In this document: one piece after another, positions 10,500 to 19,461 of the stretch
Layout of the letters: each line of letters opens with the position of its first letter
How positions within the stretch are numbered: position 1 is the stretch's first letter
NCBI RefSeq assembly: GCF_018991925.1
Contig: NW_024737042.1
Coordinates: forward strand, 17,441,678-17,505,677
Direction of reading: 5' to 3'
Length of the DNA stretch: 64,000 nt
Source of the DNA: Homarus americanus
Taxonomy: Eukaryota > Arthropoda > Malacostraca > Decapoda > Nephropidae
The notes under the pieces: model-generated
What the model saw: the letters and a program-made list of their open reading frames with translations, nothing else
Told to the model about the DNA's origin: nothing
Database searches by the model: none
Made by a program: the position numbers and the translations under genes

Positions 10500-12719
10500 G
10501 ATTGACCTTGGTAGGTATAAGGCTACGGGAATAAACCCCCGAACGAAAAATCTGCAATGGAGCCTCGCATTAGGCAGACATGCCTAAAAAGCTCCAGTAA
10601 GACTCCAGCTGCAGAATAGATGGAAGATTTAACCTACATGGAAACCCAAGGACCACGCCGGCGGAAGAAGGCAATGCAAGATGGACAGGTTACTAAGGCA
10701 AAACCTAATAAACTGAGCTATCTTTAGTCCATTGCAACTCTCCTCCCCAGTCATTGCAGGTACCTGCACCACTGGATTTGGAAAAGGGAAAGCCAAAATG
10801 TGTGGTTGCAGTCTGCGCTCCTGTTTCACCACATAAATCATCTCACACGCAGACAGCATCCAGCTCTTTATCATCAAAACCCTTATACCCCCAAAGTCCA
10901 ATGGCAACAGACGAATGGCGACGGGGAGAGGTAGAGATGACTGCTGGGAGTCTCTAGTCACAACTCTGCACTAAGCAGCATAGATAACATGATCGTTTAT
11001 GCACTGGGATCTAGGCAGCAGTGCAATCCGGTCCTGTCTGTGCGACTGAACAGCTATTTCCAGGATCCACTCTGCTCACCTCACATGGGGAGGAGGCTAG
11101 AAAAGGTGCCCTATACATAGCCTGCCTAAAGAACCAACCTGACTGGGCAACCGCAACCAGTAAGGTTATCCCAATGTGATCGAAAACATAATTACATATC
11201 AAAGCAAAAACAAACTATACAACCTCTTATGGTCGCTGCATGGAATGTCGGGACCTTTCTGGATACTGGCACTATTGAGCGTCCTGAAAGAAGAACTGCC
11301 CTTGTGGCAAAAGAGCTGTCTAGGTATAACATCAACATAGCAGCCATTAGTGAGTTCCGGCTCCCAGACGTTACATAGAGCTGGGCTCCGGCTATACCTT
11401 CTTCTGGAACGGTAAGCTACTCTGGAAAGATACCGCATTTATAGAGTTGGCTTTGCCATTCGCCAATCCATCCTACATAGGCTAACAGATATGCCTGTTG
11501 GTGTCAACGAGCGCTTCATGAGTTGTTCATCAGCGCATACGCCCCTCACTGGATGCAGAGGATTACATCAAGGAGGCCTTTTACGCCGACCTTGACAGAA
11601 TGGTAATTTCTATTCCCAGAGAAGATAAGGTTGTGCTCCTAGGTGACTTCAATGCCAATGTTGGCAGAGATGCTGACATGTGGCAGGAACCATTGTAGAA
11701 ACGGAGTGAGGCAGTGTATTCCCAACGGCCTAATCCTCCTCAACAATTGTGATGAACACAACATCACTATCACCAACACCTTGTTTAAGCAGGCAGACTA
11801 ATTCAAGGGTCCATGGCAACACCCACGATCCAAACATTGACATCTCATTGACTACATCATTATCAAAAAAAGAGATCGCCGATATCCTCATCACCCGTTC
11901 CATGCGTGGCTCAAACCACTGTGACACAGATCATCGGCTCGTCAGAGCAAAACTCTCCCTCCACGTTGCCCCAAAACGTAGAAGGCAACAAGTCTCCAGA
12001 AGAGGTTTTAACACCAAGCGACTGGAGGATCAAGCGGTAGCATATGCTTTCAGAGAGCAGCTCGACGATGTGCTATAAACAGCCCAACAGCAAATAACCT
12101 AAATCCGAGAGGGGAATTGGGTTTCCTCGACACTGTCATCACAAAAACCTGTAGAAGACTCTCGGCCAGATCGAAAGAAAACACCAGGACTGGTTTAATG
12201 AAAACAATCAGGAAATCAACTTACACGTTGATGGTAAATGTGCTGCTTTTACAAACTGGCAAAACAACCCTCAGTTTTGGACCAAAGCTGACACTTTCCA
12301 CCAGAAGAAAGTGATGGCCCAAAGCAAACTTCGCAATCTAATGAACTAATGGTAGAAAAATATTGCGAGTGAAACGCAAAAAATTGCCGATGAACATAAG
12401 ATACGTAAGTTTTTGAAGTTCACTAAAACAATTTATGGCCCAACTACTCATGGCGAGGCCCTCCCTCCACTCATCCAACGATAACATGTATCTGTCAGCG
12501 CTGGAAAGAGCACTACCATTCCCTGCTCAACCAAAACTCCGATATGAATGTCCTGATTACCAAGGCGGTCCCTCAGCACCCACAGCTGACCCACCTCGGT
12601 TATTCTCCATCCCATGATGAGGTAGCTACTACCCCTAAGCAGATAAATAATAACAAAGCCAGATGGCCTGATGGAATCCCTGCCGAGGTGTATAAAGCAG
12701 GAGAACCTCTGCTTACCAG
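10500..12719 (+). mobile_element. RTE-like LINE, 5' half (endonuclease to start of RT), decayed
   Basis: From 11229 a conceptual reading begins MVAAWNVGTFLDTGTIERP and continues to NINIAAISEFR. This is the N-terminal APE-type endonuclease of RTE/BovB-like LINEs. The catalytic-region signatures LLGDFNANVGRD (about 11635-11673) and DTDHRLV (about 11925-11945) are visible. The inter-domain region (IYGPTTHGEA) follows near 12435-12460. PDGIPAEVYKAGEPLL, the start of the RT domain, is at about 12667-12714. Stops (for example after 11380) and several frame changes break it up. The 10500-11228 stretch is likely 5' UTR or an upstream part, but I cannot show this. The element is cut at 12719 by the LTR retrotransposon and resumes at 18365. 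Confidence 0.78.
12716..12719. other. target-site duplication CCAG (left)
   Basis: CCAG immediately precedes the 5' LTR (TGTTACG). The same four bases follow the 3' LTR at 18365-18368. Removing one copy with the element rejoins the LINE reading LLTS to HLHSLMENIWMKKEIP without a break at the junction. Confidence 0.85.
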
Positions 12720-13352
12720 TGTTACGAACCCCTCCACCAATTGTCATGATCTACCTACCCAGCACTACGAACCACGCCATCTATTGTCCTGATCTACCTA
12801 CCCAGCACCACGAGCAACGCCATCTAGGGACGAGACACGAGTATGACTCGTCTTAGTTACCACTCCGGGGTTTCCCTTCTCCATATCCTGGTTGTTGAGT
12901 CACTTCCTCCAAGTCTTCTTTGTCAGCTCGAGTTCGAGGAGAGAGCACTACACTCTGGGAAGTGACCACAGGATCACCTATCCTCTAAACCTACGGCACA
13001 GTGACTACCTACCGTCTTCTACAATACTCAGCCTTGCTCGTCAGCCATCTCAGCTCCTCACTTAAGTATTTGTAATCTTGTATTGCCTCTCCCACCTCCA
13101 CCTTGCTTCACGATTGTTTTATGTTGTATTAATATGTATATACTGTTAATGTTTAGGTTAAGTTTGGTTAAGGGTAATTTATAGGAAGCTGAATATTTTG
13201 TTAAGGAATTTATGGTACTTTATTATACACAACGAAAACTCGCATCCTTTGTCTACCCTTTTATAGTCCGATTGTCTTTGTTTTTTTATTGTTGTTACCT
13301 GTTGGGATCTGGGTAGACTTTTAACTATATTCTAAATCCCCAACTCGTAACA
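12720..13352 (+). repeat. 5' LTR (633 bp)
   Basis: Starts TGTTACGAACCCCTCC and ends CCCCAACTCGTAACA. It matches 17733-18364 throughout, apart from about nine substitutions and one length change in the T-run near 13285. An imperfect 43-bp tandem duplication lies at 12748-12832: two GATCTACCTACCCAGCAC starts at 12748 and 12791. LTRs carry the Pol II promoter and polyadenylation signals, but I cannot assign a TATA box or start site with confidence. Confidence 0.95.
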
Positions 13353-13354
13353 AA

Positions 13355-13376
13355 TGGCGACCGTGACAGGACTCGA
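13355..13376 (+). promoter_or_regulatory. primer-binding site, tRNA-Arg(TCG)-like
   Basis: Begins TGGCGACCGTGACAGGACTC two bases after the LTR. From my knowledge of arthropod and vertebrate tRNA-Arg(TCG), 22 bases are complementary to its 3' end including CCA, extending through the acceptor stem into the T-arm. The assignment rests on recall, not a search. It would prime minus-strand cDNA synthesis. Confidence 0.75.
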
Positions 13377-14079
13377 CCTTAAGTACCATATTCCTTCCCC
13401 CCTTGTTACTCATTGTTAATTATTCCTCCCAGTCACTTCTGTTCACAATTGCTTTACGGTGGTTTAAAGTTTCCTTCATATGTGTGTGCATATATTGGTA
13501 TTATCGTATAGTAAGAGTGACAGACGTAGGATATTAGGTTCCAAGTGTCATAAGGCTTACCTGTTATTACACGTGGCAGTCGTGTAGTAAGTCTTATCGA
13601 GTGTAGGGAAGAATCCGGATCTGTTTAATGCCGTACCCTCACTCCAGAGTAGGCTGTTCCATAGTCACTAGTTCAGGGTGAAGTGATATCTTGGGACGCC
13701 CCGCTCTACCAGGACCCCATAATTATAAAGCCTCAATTATTGTTCTTCTCATTATCTCATTTGGGGTCAATCAAGTAACTCAAGGGTTGTTAATCCGGAT
13801 CTTTATATTAATGCCGTAATACGCCCTTCCTCTTTCAAGTATCTCAGGGTTGTTAATCCGGATCTTTATATTAATGCCGTAATACGCCCTTCCCCTTTCA
13901 AGTCTCTTATCCTTATCTAAGGATCTTCTCAAAAGAACAATATTCACAAGTGTAATTTCCCTAGGTATAACTTGGGTAGTTTCCGGGACTTTCTGGTTAT
14001 CCACTGCCGTGATATTTTCTAGGGTATCCACTTATCTTATCTTTTGACCATTAGTTAATTTATCCTATTTTTCTTAACA
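13377..14079 (+). other. LTR element leader (5' UTR) with 63-bp tandem duplication
   Basis: Untranslated stretch between primer site and Gag. A 63-bp unit starting AGGGTTGTTAATCCGGATC is present twice in tandem (13783-13845 and 13846-13908), differing by only a couple of bases. A weaker related block (AATCCGGATCTG..TTAATGCCGTA) lies at about 13612-13635. The reverse-strand open frame here is a product of the duplication. Confidence 0.8.
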
Positions 14080-15438
14080 ATGGCCACCTCAGGTTTTGAT
14101 CTCCAGGATTTTATTGAAAATCCTTCCGTAGCTAAATTACGTGTTAATATCCTGAAGAAAGAATGGAAAGAAATAGCCAACTATTACAATATCCCATTTT
14201 CACAGCAACTGACTAAGGAAATGTTAAAAAATCATGTAATTGAAATGTTGGTTCAGCAAGAAGTTTTAAAAGAATCCGCTGTTGACCGATTAACGCCCAT
14301 GTCCAAGAAACTTCAACCACTATCCACCACCCCTCCTCACTCAGAAGTTGCTTCAGGTCTGGCTAGCCCTCAAGAAAAAGCACAAAGAGTAGACGCCTTA
14401 GAACTAGAACGAGCTAGGTTCGAGTTCCAAATCAAAATGAAAGAACTCGAGTTGGAACAGGCCAAGTTGGAGCAGGAGGTTAGACTGAAAGAACTACAGG
14501 TGAGAGAGACAGAAGTCACCTTAACATCGGAGTTTAAATCAAAAGAAGTGGCATTAAAAGAGAAACTAGCTGCTTTTAACCCTGCTACTGCTTCTTCCCT
14601 TGTTCCCGGGTTTGATGAATCCGATATGGACGGGTCATTTAGGACTTTTGAGGAAATAGCCGGGAAGAATGAGTGGCCCAAGGACCAGTGGGTGTCAGTG
14701 TTAGTTCCTAAATTATGTGGTAAGGCTCGTAGAGTTTATAACTGTTTAGACCAGACTGATGATTATGATAACGTAAAAAAGAATATCCTCACCTCTTATG
14801 CTATCACGCCAGATGGATACCGGCAGAAGTTTCGTAAACTAACCAAACCATTTTCACACACCTTTGTTGAGTTTGCTCAAGAAAAGCTTAGGTTTTTTAA
14901 GAAGTGGTTAGAGGCTACAGAGACCTCCACATTTCAGGATTTGTTAAATTTGGTAGTCCTGGAGGAGTGGAAGAGCAAGATACCATTTCACATCTTGAAG
15001 CATGTGGAGGAGCGTGGAGAGGTTAATTTAGGGCGTGCTGCTGAGCTGGCTGATGCGTACGCCTTGCTGGTGGAGTCACTGGGCAGTAGAGAACGTGGTA
15101 CTTTCCGACATGTTAGGTCCTCCTCTGATGATAACCTTGGGGGCGTGAGTGGTAGGTCGAAAGGTCCCACACCTACCCCCCCTGATGCAACCAAGTTTAC
15201 TTGTTCTTACTGTAAAAACCCAGGCCATACGATCCAGACTTGTAAACACCCAAAGTGTAGAATTGCTAAAAGTAGTTCCCTGGATCCCAAATCCAAACCA
15301 ATAGCAAACACCAATGTGGAAAGGCCCCATCAGGATCTCTTCTCTTCATTCACCTATGAGGGAAAAATTTCAATCATAGAGGGGTCTCGTTCTTTCCCTA
15401 TTCGTATACTACAAAGCACAATCTATCCTCCTGTTTAA
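14080..15438 (+). CDS. gag: Gag polyprotein of Gmr1-like gypsy element (452 aa)
   Basis: Structural capsid/nucleocapsid protein that packages element RNA into cytoplasmic particles. The ATG at 14080 has a good context (AACAATGG) and is the first in the long frame after the leader. Residues about 17-62 resemble a SAP-like helix-extended-loop-helix (LKKEWKEIANYYNIP). Residues about 104-165 are a Glu/Lys/Leu-rich coiled coil. Residues about 180-335 are capsid-like, and 246-333 (YRQKFRKL...LADAYALLVES) resemble the SCAN domain, known to derive from Gmr1-like capsids. A CCHC zinc knuckle, CSYCKNPGHTIQTC, has ligands C375, C378, H383 and C388. The last roughly 35 residues read into the start of the protease (SFPIRIL) and then go out of frame. 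This frame is intact, unlike pol. Domain calls are by eye. Confidence 0.88.
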   Translation: MATSGFDLQDFIENPSVAKLRVNILKKEWKEIANYYNIPFSQQLTKEMLKNHVIEMLVQQEVLKESAVDRLTPMSKKLQPLSTTPPHSEVASGLASPQEKAQRVDALELERARFEFQIKMKELELEQAKLEQEVRLKELQVRETEVTLTSEFKSKEVALKEKLAAFNPATASSLVPGFDESDMDGSFRTFEEIAGKNEWPKDQWVSVLVPKLCGKARRVYNCLDQTDDYDNVKKNILTSYAITPDGYRQKFRKLTKPFSHTFVEFAQEKLRFFKKWLEATETSTFQDLLNLVVLEEWKSKIPFHILKHVEERGEVNLGRAAELADAYALLVESLGSRERGTFRHVRSSSDDNLGGVSGRSKGPTPTPPDATKFTCSYCKNPGHTIQTCKHPKCRIAKSSSLDPKSKPIANTNVERPHQDLFSSFTYEGKISIIEGSRSFPIRILQSTIYPPV

Positions 15439-15668
15439 CGTCATTCCTGATATATCTACCGCATTTACTAATGAGAGTGTTCTAATTTCAGATCTCTCAT
15501 CCCATTCTTCCTATCCTTTAGCTAAAGTGCACCTCCAATGTCCCTTGATTACTGGGGAAGTGCAAATAGCCATTAGGAAAGACCCAATGCCTGTGAGCGG
15601 CATTCATTTATTATTGGGTAATGACTTGGTAGGAGATCTAGTGGTTCCCAACATAAAGACAGTCGACT
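15340..15668 (+). pseudogene. aspartic protease remnant, active-site motif lost
   Basis: The retropepsin region follows Gag: SFPIRIL at the end of the Gag frame corresponds to the strand before the usual D-T/S-G-A motif. The next recognisable block (QSILLFNVIPDI) is one frame over. The catalytic triad is missing at the frame change around 15405-15415, so a short deletion removed the active site and also caused the frameshift. The later flap-to-C-terminal part (GIHLLLGNDLVGDLVVPNI, about 15599-15657) is retained. The product cannot be an active protease. Confidence 0.72.
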
Positions 15669-16852
15669 CTCCCTTACCTGTCAACTCCACCACTGACCTT
15701 GAAGAAACTATTCCTCACCTTTTCCCATCTTGTGCTGTCACCCGGTCACAGAGTGTGCGAAATGGGCCCTCTTCATCTGAAACCACCTCCAATATCTTAC
15801 TACCCACAGAAGATCTGTACAATAAGACCATTAGTAAGGATGAGCTCATTACAGCCCAACAATCTGATCCATCTTTGTTCAAACAGGTGATGAAAGACCC
15901 CAGTGTGGACCATTGTACATCTTCGGCTTACCACCCACCGTCCCAAGGTTGCTTGGAACGGTTCCATGAAAACTTTCAAATCAATGCTAATAAACTATCT
16001 CCCCTCAACTATATAGTCCATACTCCTGATCGCCGAAAAGATTCACAACTTGTTCACATTAATCTCATGAAACTTTACCATTCCAGGCAGTCAGAGGAAG
16101 ACATCCCAGAGGCTATAAGCCAACCAGTAATGCATACGGTTTTGTCAGGGCCGGAGCCGGAGACAGATGACATGGATCTATTGGAGAATTTAGACTTCCC
16201 TCTACCTAAAGAAAACCCTGCTAACAGTCACATACTCAACAACTTGGATGAGTATTTTTCTGTTCTGAATCCATCTCAAGCAAAAGATCTCACTAAGTTA
16301 TTATCAACATTTCCTAAAGTCACGTCAGACCTCCCAGGGTTTTGCAATATACTTAAACATGATATTAAGCTAATCTCAGATGATGTACAACCCATTAGGC
16401 AATCAGCCTATCGACTAAATCCACAAAAAAGAGAGATTATGAAAAAGGAGGTAGACTTTTTGTTAAAACATAACTTAGCTGAGCCTAGTACCTCCCCCTG
16501 GGCTTCACCTTGCCTTCTCATTCCAAAACCCGATAGCACTTTTCGTTTCTGTACCGATTATCGTAAAGTGAACCAGGTCACTGTCTCAGACTCCTACCCT
16601 TTACCTTTGATTGAAGATATAATAGACAGCATAGGCTGTGCAAAATTTATCAGTACCGTGGACCTGTTGAAAGGATATTATCAAGTGGGACTCACGGATA
16701 GGGCAAAAATAATCTCGGCATTTATAACTCCATTTGGTCTTTTTCAATATTTGGTTATGGCGTTTGGCTTTTCTAATGCTCCGGCCACATTCCAGAGGGC
16801 CATCAACTTACCTAATTCAGGACCTAGGTGGGACGTTCGCCTACCTGGATGA
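15412..16852 (+). pseudogene. pol: pol segment: protease end, integrase remnants and N-terminal RT (frame 2)
   Basis: One frame is open across the retained protease end, two integrase deletions and the first two-thirds of RT. The first ATG in this frame is at 15527, but in an intact element translation would come from the upstream gag-pol frame, so that ATG is not the real start. Integrase pieces come first. RT motifs follow, including LAEPSTSPWASPCLLIPKP, RFCTDYRKVNQ, STVDLLKGYYQV and FGFSNAPATFQ. The frame ends at a frameshift near 16811-16815. The copy is defective. Confidence 0.82.
15820..16090 (+). pseudogene. integrase remnants upstream of RT
   Basis: Three integrase pieces are joined in frame. 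(1) KDELITAQQSDPSLFKQVM (about 15836-15892) looks like the segment preceding the HHCC zinc domain. (2) SSAYHPPSQGCLERFHENF (about 15920-15976) is the part of the catalytic core holding the final Glu of D,D(35)E. (3) LSPLNYIVHTPDRRKDSQLV (about 15996-16055), then HINLMKLYH, is the C-terminal GPY/F-like end. The HHCC zinc ligands and the two catalytic Asp residues are absent. At about 80 residues against several hundred normally, it is non-functional. Its location before RT, with nothing after RNase H, fixes the domain order. Confidence 0.78.
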
Positions 16853-17686
16853 CCTGGTGGTGGTGTCGGACGGCTGGGACGAACATCTGGTGCGTTTGGA
16901 GATACTGTTGCACGACTGCAAGAGACTGGATTCACCATAAACCTGGCTAAATCTGCTTTTGGCCGGACCTCAGTGACTTACCTGGGACATATCGTTGGGC
17001 ATGGTATGGTGAGACCCAAGGACGCAAACGTTAGAGCCATCTTGTCCTTCCCCACTCCAAGGACGAGGAAGGAACTCATGCGCTTCCTGGGGATGTGCGG
17101 CTACTACCGTCGGTTCTGCAGTAACTTCTCCAGCGTGGCCGGACCCCTCACAGACCTTACCAGTTCTGCGGTCCCTTACATCTGGAACCAGAGGTGCGAC
17201 CAGTCTTTCCACCGCCTCAAAGCCTTCCTTGCCTCCAAGCCTGTAGTCCACCCCCCTGACTACACCTTGCCCTTCCATCTGCAAATCGACGCTAGCGGTG
17301 TCGGAGTGGGGGCTGTGCTCCTACAACCCGACCCAACCACTGATGTCCTTCACCCTGTGGCATACTACTCCGCCAAGTTGAAAAAACATCAGACCAACTA
17401 CTCGACCATAGAGAAGGAGGCCCTGGCTCTGGTGTTGGCAATAAAGAAGTTTGAATGTTACCTCCAGTCTTGCTCACAAACAACCCTAGTCTTCACCGAC
17501 CATAACCCACTCACGTTCATCCAAACCAACGAGACCTCCAACCAGCGAATCCTCCGCTGGGCTCTCCTCACCCAGCCCTATAATCTACAAGTCCGGCACA
17601 TAAAGGGGGTGGACATCATGATTGCGGACTCCTTATCCCGAGCTCCAGTGGAAATGCAGCAGCCACTCTCCAGACGCACCAGGTGA
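16265..17686 (+). pseudogene. gypsy reverse transcriptase-RNase H, frameshifted
   Basis: RT copies element RNA to cDNA, and RNase H degrades the RNA strand. The RT catalytic motif YLDD is at 16842-16853 (FAYLDDLVVVSD). RT is spread over three frames, with shifts near 16811-16815 and 16908-16912. The last frame then runs openly to the stop at 17684-17686. It covers the RT thumb/connection (TYLGHIVGHGMVRP, FLGMCGYYRRF) and RNase H with DASGVGVGAVLL, the Glu in TIEKEALAL, FTDHNPL and ADSLSRAP, so the four acidic catalytic positions look present. The stop lies 46 bp before the 3' LTR, leaving no room for a downstream integrase. Confidence 0.9.
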
Positions 17687-17719
17687 TCACCTCCTTCGCG
17701 CCCGCGCTATGGAGGTCTT

Positions 17720-17732
17720 TGGAGGGGGGGTG
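17720..17732 (+). promoter_or_regulatory. polypurine tract
   Basis: A G-rich purine run GGAGGGGGGG ends two bases before the 3' LTR start at 17733. This is the expected position of the plus-strand primer. Confidence 0.8.
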
Positions 17733-18364
17733 TGTTACGAACCCCTCCACCAATTGTCATGATCTACCTACCCAGCACTACGAACCACGCCATCTATTGT
17801 CCTGATCTACCTACCCAGCACCACGAGCAACGCCATCTAGGGACGAGACACGAGTATGACTCGTCTTAGTTACTACTCCGGGGTTTCCCTTCTCCATATC
17901 CTGGTTGTTGCGTCACTTCCTCCAAGTTTTCTTTGTCAGCTCGAGTTCGAGGAGAGAGCACTACACTCTGGGAAGTGACCACAGGATCACCTATCCTCTA
18001 AACCTACGGCACAGTGACTACCTACCGTCTTCTACAATACTCAGCCTTACTCGTCAGCCATCTCAGCTCCTCACTTAAGTATTTGTAATCTTGTATTGCC
18101 TCTCCCACCTCCACCTTGCTTCACGATTGTTTTATGTTGTAATAATATGTATATACTGTTAATGTTTAGGTTAAGTATGGTTAAGGGTAATTTATAGGAA
18201 GCTGAATATTTTGTTAAGGAATTTATGGTACTATATTATACACAACGAAAACTCGCATCCTTTGTCTACCCTTTTATAGTCCGATTGTCTTTGTTTTTTG
18301 TTGTTGTTACCTGTTGGGATCTGGGTAAACTTTTAACTATATTCTAAATCCCCAACTCGTAACA
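17733..18364 (+). repeat. 3' LTR (632 bp)
   Basis: Direct copy of 12720-13352, differing at scattered sites (for example the equivalents of C/T in TTAC[C/T]ACTCC, A/C in GTTG[A/C]GTC, G/A in CCTT[G/A]CTC and the T-run). It carries the same 43-bp internal duplication and is followed by CCAG. Confidence 0.95.
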
Positions 18365-18368
18365 CCAG
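18365..18368. other. target-site duplication CCAG (right)
   Basis: Matches 12716-12719 on the other side of the LTR retrotransposon. Confidence 0.85.
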
Positions 18369-19150
18369 CCATCTCCACTCTCTCATGGAGAATATATGGA
18401 TGAAGAAGGAAATCCCCCAAACTCATTATTTATAAGAACAAGGGAGACCTGTCAGACTGTGGAAACTACCGCTTGATCTGGCTATTGTCAATAGTTGGCA
18501 AGATTATCGCCCGAGTCCTCCTAAACAGACTTCGAATTGAGGCAGAAAATTTCCTCCAAGAATCTCATTGTGGGTGTAGAGTAAGTCACTAACTTTAACT
18601 TTAGACCATCACGTGGCACCACTGACATGATCTTTGATGCCCACCAGATACAGGAAAAGAGCAGAAAACAGGCAATCATCTGCCTTACTAAAGCCTTCGA
18701 ACCGCTCATCAGGAAAGCTCTCGTTTTGGCTGCCCACCAAAATTCATCGCCATTGTGAAGAAACTCCATGATGGCATGAGCGGCAGTGTCCTGCACAATG
18801 GCACCCAGTCCGAGTTCTTCCCCATCCATACGGGAGTAAAACAAGGATGTGTACTGGCACCAACTCTCCTTTTCATTTTCTTGGCTGCCTTCTTTATTCA
18901 TGCCAGTGCCAATTTAGCCGGCTGGGTGGACATCTAGTATCGGATGAGGGGACTTTTCAAAAGACGACTCCAGGCACGAACAAAGTGTCGGCCGCTTCCA
19001 TTACTAAACTTCAGTATGCAGACGACCACACGCTCGTTGCTAACACTGAACGCGACCTACAGAAGGTCCTGAACACGTACGCAGATGCGTATGCACACTT
19101 TGGCCTTGAGGTGAATGTATAGTCCCCAAAAAGTACCATTAGCCATGGGG
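18365..19150 (+). mobile_element. RTE-like LINE, 3' part of reverse transcriptase, decayed
   Basis: Continues the LINE interrupted at 12719. It reads HLHSLMENIWMKKEIP, then after a frame change LIIYKNKGDLSDCGNYR and IVGKIIARVLLNRL (about 18430-18535). HDGMSGSVLHNGTQ and GVKQGCVLAPTLLFIFLAA follow at about 18770-18893, then the catalytic box LQYADDHTLV (about 19009-19038), then HFGLEVNV and a stop near 19120. A fragment corresponding to RGTTDMIFDA is near 18616. There are multiple frameshifts and stops, and the 3' end is lost near 19150. The first four bases are the right copy of the target duplication. Confidence 0.8.
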
Positions 19151-19377
19151 TCGATGTGGTTCGAGGCTTTCCAAGCAATGTTACACAATCTGTTTCTGAA
19201 CAGTTGGTAGCTTTACATCCGCGACCTCTGATCATGAATGAGTATATTTATGTATTCGAACGATGTGAAGTCCTCCGAGGCTTCAGATAAAATTTTACAT
19301 GAATCGGAGTGGATGTTGTAAATGAACACCAACGCCATCCCAGTCATCAAAGTTCATTGAATGCAAGATGACGTAAC

Positions 19378-19461
19378 GCTGAAATAGCACGGCACACTGG
19401 GGTGAGTGAACCCACAGTATCTCGATGGGTTAGGCGCCATGAAACAACTGGTGCCATATGA
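19378..19461 (+). pseudogene. possible transposase helix-turn-helix fragment
   Basis: A 26-codon stretch reads AEIARHTGVSEPTVSRWVRR followed by HETTG, bounded by stops. It looks like the homeodomain-like HTH at the N-terminus of Tc1/mariner- or IS630-type transposases. No catalytic DDE/D portion or terminal inverted repeats are visible nearby. Chance resemblance is possible. Confidence 0.4.

Larger units (their letters stand above)
12720..18364 (+). mobile_element. Ty3/gypsy LTR retrotransposon, Gmr1-like domain order, defective
   Basis: Complete 5.6-kb insertion bounded by direct LTRs that begin TGTTACG and end CGTAACA. It has a primer-binding site two bases inside the 5' LTR, a purine tract next to the 3' LTR and a 4-bp target duplication. 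The internal order on the plus strand is leader, Gag, protease remnant, integrase remnant, RT, RNase H, 3' LTR. The RT/RNase H are clearly Ty3/gypsy type (YLDD, DASGVGVG, FTDHNPL), but integrase remnants lie before RT. Known Gmr1-like elements share this order. Defects are a lost protease DTG segment, two integrase deletions and at least two RT frameshifts. The LTRs differ at about ten positions by eye (about 98% identity), so the insertion is fairly recent. Confidence 0.92.
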
